DNA of 53,935 bases, from the NCBI GenBank assembly GCA_001516045.1, contig LOEW01000283.1, positions 1 to 53,935 of the forward strand, read 5' to 3'. A program made the position numbers and the translations under genes. The stretch comes from Desulfosporosinus sp. BRH_c37. Its GTDB lineage: Bacteria > Bacillota > Desulfitobacteriia > Desulfitobacteriales > Desulfitobacteriaceae. Below, piece by piece: positions 51,297-53,935 of the stretch. The notes below the pieces were generated by a model. That model was not told the DNA's origin. It searched no databases and saw only the letters and a list, made by a program, of their open reading frames with translations. Every line of letters begins with the position of its first letter. The stretch's first letter is position 1.

Positions 51297-53201
51297 ATGG
51301 AACGCCAAATATATTTAGAAAACACGGCTTGGCAAGAAGGTCTGGCCTTGATGATGGACAAACTCGCTGAGCGCTGTGTGCCGAAAAATGAGTCTGTGGA
51401 TGTACGTTTAGCACTACATAGAATCACAGGGGCGATCGTTCGCGCCAAAAGAAGTTCTCCTCATTTCGCGGCTTCGGCGATGGATGGATATGCTATTCGA
51501 GCTAAGGATACTCACGGGATTTCAGAACGGGAGCCTCGTTGGTTAGAACTCGGAGTTCAAGCGATTCAAGTTGATACTGGGGACCCTATCCCTGAGGGGA
51601 TGGACGCCGTCGTTATGCTCGAAGACGTTTTGGAATTGGGTGAGGGTGGAATCTTACTTCAGGCTCCGATCGTACCTTGGAATCATGTTCGGCCCGTAGG
51701 GGAGGATATTGTTGAAGGAGAAGTGCTTCTCCCTATTCATCATCGTATACGTCCCCAAGATCAGGGTGCGCTATTGGCGGCTGGGGTTTTGGAGGTAGAA
51801 GTTCGAGCTAAGCCACGGGTGGGAATCATGCCGACGGGCGATGAAATCCGTCCACCGGAGGCGACTCTTCAGGTGGGTGATATTGTGGACAGTAATTCCA
51901 CTGTCCTGGCGTCCTTAGTGGAAGAATGGGGTGGAGCTGCGACGATTTGGCCGATAATCCCGGATCAACCAGAGCGGTTAGAAGAAGCAATGCTTATGAT
52001 GGCGGCGTCCCAGGATATTCTGGTCATCATCGCTGGATCCTCACAAGGTCGAGATGACTATACGTCTCAATTGGTTCAGAAGCATGGGACTCTTTATCTG
52101 CACGGAGTAGCAATCAAGCCCGGTAAACCGGTGGTCTTAGGAGAAGTTCAAGGAAAGCCCACCTTTGGCTGTCCTGGTTATCCGGTATCCTCCTATTTGA
52201 CAGCACATTTGTTCTTGGAGCCTTGGGTTAAACATTTGCAGGGTTTAAGTAAAGACTCACAGGCTACGCTGCAAGCAGTAATTAGCAAGAAAGTCTTTTC
52301 CTCGTTAGGCAGTGAAGAGTTTGTGCGGGTTAAAGTAGGAAAAGTCGGAGAACGTTGGGTTGCCGCTCCTTTGAGTAGGGGTGCAGGCGTGACGATGAGT
52401 TTGGTGCGAGCCGATGGGATGCTGAGTGTTCCACGCTTACAGGAAGGGTTTCATGAGGGAGAGACGGTACCCATTGAGCTTTTACGACCCGTTGCGGAGT
52501 TAGAAGAAACCCTCGTCTGCATAGGGTCCCATGATCTGACTTTGGATGTTTTAAGTAGCCATATGAAGGCCAGGGGTGGCCAGGGAGGCATTGCCTCAGC
52601 TCATGTAGGGAGCCTTGCTGGAATTCTGTCACTACGTAAAGGGGAAGCCCATTTCGCAGGCATCCACTTGCTCGACCCAGATACTGGGGAGTACAATCAC
52701 TCCTATTTGCAACGGTTTTTGCCGGGGCGAGAAGTCGCCCTGATGAACTTAGTTTATAGAACCCAAGTCCTTATTGTACCGAAAGGAAATCCACATAATA
52801 TTAATACTCTAACGGATTTAGTCAAGCCAGGCATTCGATTTATAAATCGTCAAGGTGGGTCAGGTACGCGGGTGCTTTTTGATTACCTTCTCCAGAAGCA
52901 AGGCCTAACCAAAGATCAAATTTTAGGGTATGAGCGGGAGGAATTTACCCACTTAGCGGTTGCCGTAGCAGTTGCTTCGGGAGCAGCTGATGTAGGACTG
53001 GGTATTCAAAGTGCCGCAGAAGCCCTAGGACTGGATTATATTCTCGTTGGAGAAGAGCGCTATGATCTGGCAATACCAAAAGAATTTCTTGAGGAATCCC
53101 GCATGAAGGCCATGATTGAGGTCATTCAAAGCAAAGCGTTTCAGGAGGACGTTCTGGCTCTTGGCGGGTATGATGTCCGAGATACAGGAGTATTTTACTG
53201 A
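51297..53201 (+). CDS. MoeA fused to a periplasmic-binding-protein-like domain
   Basis: A 634-residue protein with a MoeA part (1-410: SAMDGYAIRAKDTHG, PEGMDAVVMLEDV, VGIMPTGDEIRPP, IIAGSSQGRDDYTS, FGCPGYPVSSYLTA) and a C-terminal substrate-binding-protein-like domain (about 415-634) with GSHDLTLDVLSSHM, HLLDPDTGEYN, FINRQGGSGTRVLFDYLL and VASGAADVGLGIQSAAEALG. This PBP-like domain is known fused to MoeA or ModE-type proteins and probably senses molybdate/tungstate-related ligands. Two MoeA proteins in tandem suggest metal-specific insertion (Mo versus W), an inference. Ends directly at a repeat element. Confidence 0.92.
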   Translation: MERQIYLENTAWQEGLALMMDKLAERCVPKNESVDVRLALHRITGAIVRAKRSSPHFAASAMDGYAIRAKDTHGISEREPRWLELGVQAIQVDTGDPIPEGMDAVVMLEDVLELGEGGILLQAPIVPWNHVRPVGEDIVEGEVLLPIHHRIRPQDQGALLAAGVLEVEVRAKPRVGIMPTGDEIRPPEATLQVGDIVDSNSTVLASLVEEWGGAATIWPIIPDQPERLEEAMLMMAASQDILVIIAGSSQGRDDYTSQLVQKHGTLYLHGVAIKPGKPVVLGEVQGKPTFGCPGYPVSSYLTAHLFLEPWVKHLQGLSKDSQATLQAVISKKVFSSLGSEEFVRVKVGKVGERWVAAPLSRGAGVTMSLVRADGMLSVPRLQEGFHEGETVPIELLRPVAELEETLVCIGSHDLTLDVLSSHMKARGGQGGIASAHVGSLAGILSLRKGEAHFAGIHLLDPDTGEYNHSYLQRFLPGREVALMNLVYRTQVLIVPKGNPHNINTLTDLVKPGIRFINRQGGSGTRVLFDYLLQKQGLTKDQILGYEREEFTHLAVAVAVASGAADVGLGIQSAAEALGLDYILVGEERYDLAIPKEFLEESRMKAMIEVIQSKAFQEDVLALGGYDVRDTGVFY

Positions 53202-53231
53202 GGAAGTGTCTTGACCCGTTCTAACACGTTC
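53200..53231. repeat. Partial copy of the palindromic repeat
   Basis: GAGGAAGTGTCTTGACCCG and a following TTC..CACGTTC repeat the left end of the dispersed repeat, overlapping the last bases of the moeA-PBP stop codon. A full copy starts 3 bp later. Confidence 0.6.
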
Positions 53232-53233
53232 GA

Positions 53234-53408
53234 GAGGAAGTGTCTTAGCACGGTCGCACACGTTCCATTGCTATTCGCTTGTCGCTTCGGCTAAAACGCA
53301 TAACCTCTGGGCTTTCTGCATGTGAGACCAATGCGTTTCTTTACGCCTTATCGTCTGCGCTCATTGACGCAATTCCTCTCTCCGTGCTCCCTAAGCTAAG
53401 AAACTTCC
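53234..53408. repeat. Dispersed palindromic repeat, copy C
   Basis: About 175 bp with the same inverted ends (GAGGAAGTGTCTTAGC ... GCTAAGAAACTTCC) and the same internal blocks as copies A and B at 43 kb. The GGGTGGAGCAGCCGTCAAGG flank is shared with copy B. Like copy A, it lies just behind an operon's last stop codon. Confidence 0.8.
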
Positions 53409-53469
53409 GCTTGTCTTCCTCTGGCTTGGGTGGAGCAGCCGTCAAGGGTGAGAATCTAATGGAGCGAAA

Positions 53470-53935
53470 GTCTCCTGTCACCAATTGACCGGATTCGGGT
53501 TACTAGCTTATCCAATGCGTGAGGAGGTAACGAATCACTTCTGTTTGGAAGGATTCACAGAGATAAGGAGGGAAGGTCCTACTTCCAGCTGGGTGGCAAC
53601 AACCAGCAAAGACTCATTTTATAGGGACAACCGAAATAAGTGAGAGGATTTAGGATTGGCGCATGAGGTAGTAGTAGCGATGAGAGAAGGGTAAAGCCTT
53701 CTTAAGTACAAGTAAATTGTACTTTCAACTAGGTAACACCTAGTTGAAGCAAAGGACCTCTGGGCACTTGGAGGCCTCAGAGAAGCGCAGTACATCGAGA
53801 CTGATAACGTATCTCTTAAACGAAGGCTAACCTTTGAGCAAACTAGAAAACCGATGGGCGAATATGAGTGCCAGCATTTAAACCCAGGGATATATAGGAA
53901 GGCGAAATGGATACACCCAAGGTCAGAACCGGACT
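53470..53935 (+). mobile_element. Possible 5' part of a group II intron (runs off the window)
   Basis: No gene is visible, but a chain of local hairpins is: AGAAGGGTAAAGCCTTCT, AGTACAAGTAAATTGTACTT, CAACTAGGTAACACCTAGTTG-type and others. GAGGTAGTAGTAGCGATGAG followed by AGAAGGGTAA recalls the region before the maturase gene of bacterial group II introns. An ATG at 53907 (MDTPKVRTG, open to the window end) could start the maturase. No GUGYG 5' boundary was found, so the call is tentative. Confidence 0.35.

Overview
The window reads as chromosome of a spore-forming, strictly anaerobic Firmicute of the Peptococcaceae, most like Desulfosporosinus or Desulfitobacterium. This is inferred from strong GGAGG ribosome sites, frequent GTG/TTG starts, a tungsten-type aldehyde:ferredoxin oxidoreductase with its cofactor genes, a membrane group-4 [NiFe] hydrogenase, sigma-54 activators and a multihaem cytochrome relic. 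No rRNA or tRNA gene was seen.

Left part (1-19.5 kb) is an accessory defence region. It opens with a RelE-type toxin-antitoxin pair, a three-TM winged-helix protein and an exported metallophosphoesterase. A complete type III-B CRISPR effector operon follows (cmr1, cas10/cmr2 without an HD nuclease domain but with an intact GGDD cyclase motif, cmr3, cmr4, cmr5, cmr6, cas6), with no cas1/cas2. Two three-repeat CRISPR arrays, most likely transcribed from the minus strand, lie downstream of cas6 and downstream of a second gene set: a CARF-HEPN (Csm6/Csx1-like) ribonuclease and two WYL-domain proteins. Both arrays sit in copies of one roughly 1 kb duplication (bidirectional terminator, array, about 600 bp leader, 25-codon ORF, secreted helical protein). 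The secreted-protein gene is intact in copy 1 and decayed in copy 2. The logic is cyclic oligoadenylate made by Cas10 activating the CARF-HEPN nuclease, with WYL proteins as probable regulators.

Middle part (18.5-28.1 kb) is a graveyard of relics mixed with live genes: a broken SpoT-like HD hydrolase, an IS110 scrap, the tail of a multihaem cytochrome c, MCP and MacB-type ABC relics, and a cysK tail. Live genes are a Gly/Met-rich exported PepSY protein, a minus-strand operon (FixH/YtkA-like protein, NapH-like Fe-S membrane protein with an in-frame UGA, DUF2318-like protein) behind a good sigma-54 promoter, an NtrC-type regulator, an MBL hydrolase and a DsrE-like protein.

From 28.4 to 35.2 kb is a tellurium-resistance-type (Ter) stress module: CitE-like aldolase, PRTase-TRSP protein, StiP-like protein and HAD phosphatase (predicted nucleoside-like metabolite synthesis), then three TerD paralogues. 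The operon is preceded by four 11-bp direct repeats, and a perfect hairpin lies between the Shine-Dalgarno and the start codon.

From 35.5 to 42.9 kb is a six-gene Hyf-like hydrogenase (hyfB, C, E, F, G and a fused ferredoxin/small subunit). A dispersed palindromic repeat (three copies) and a PemK-like toxin-antitoxin pair follow. From 44.5 to 53.2 kb are an AcoR-type sigma-54 activator, a divergent aor gene with a canonical -24/-12 promoter, and moaD, thiF/moeB, moeA and moeA-PBP for the pterin cofactor. The right edge may enter a group II intron.
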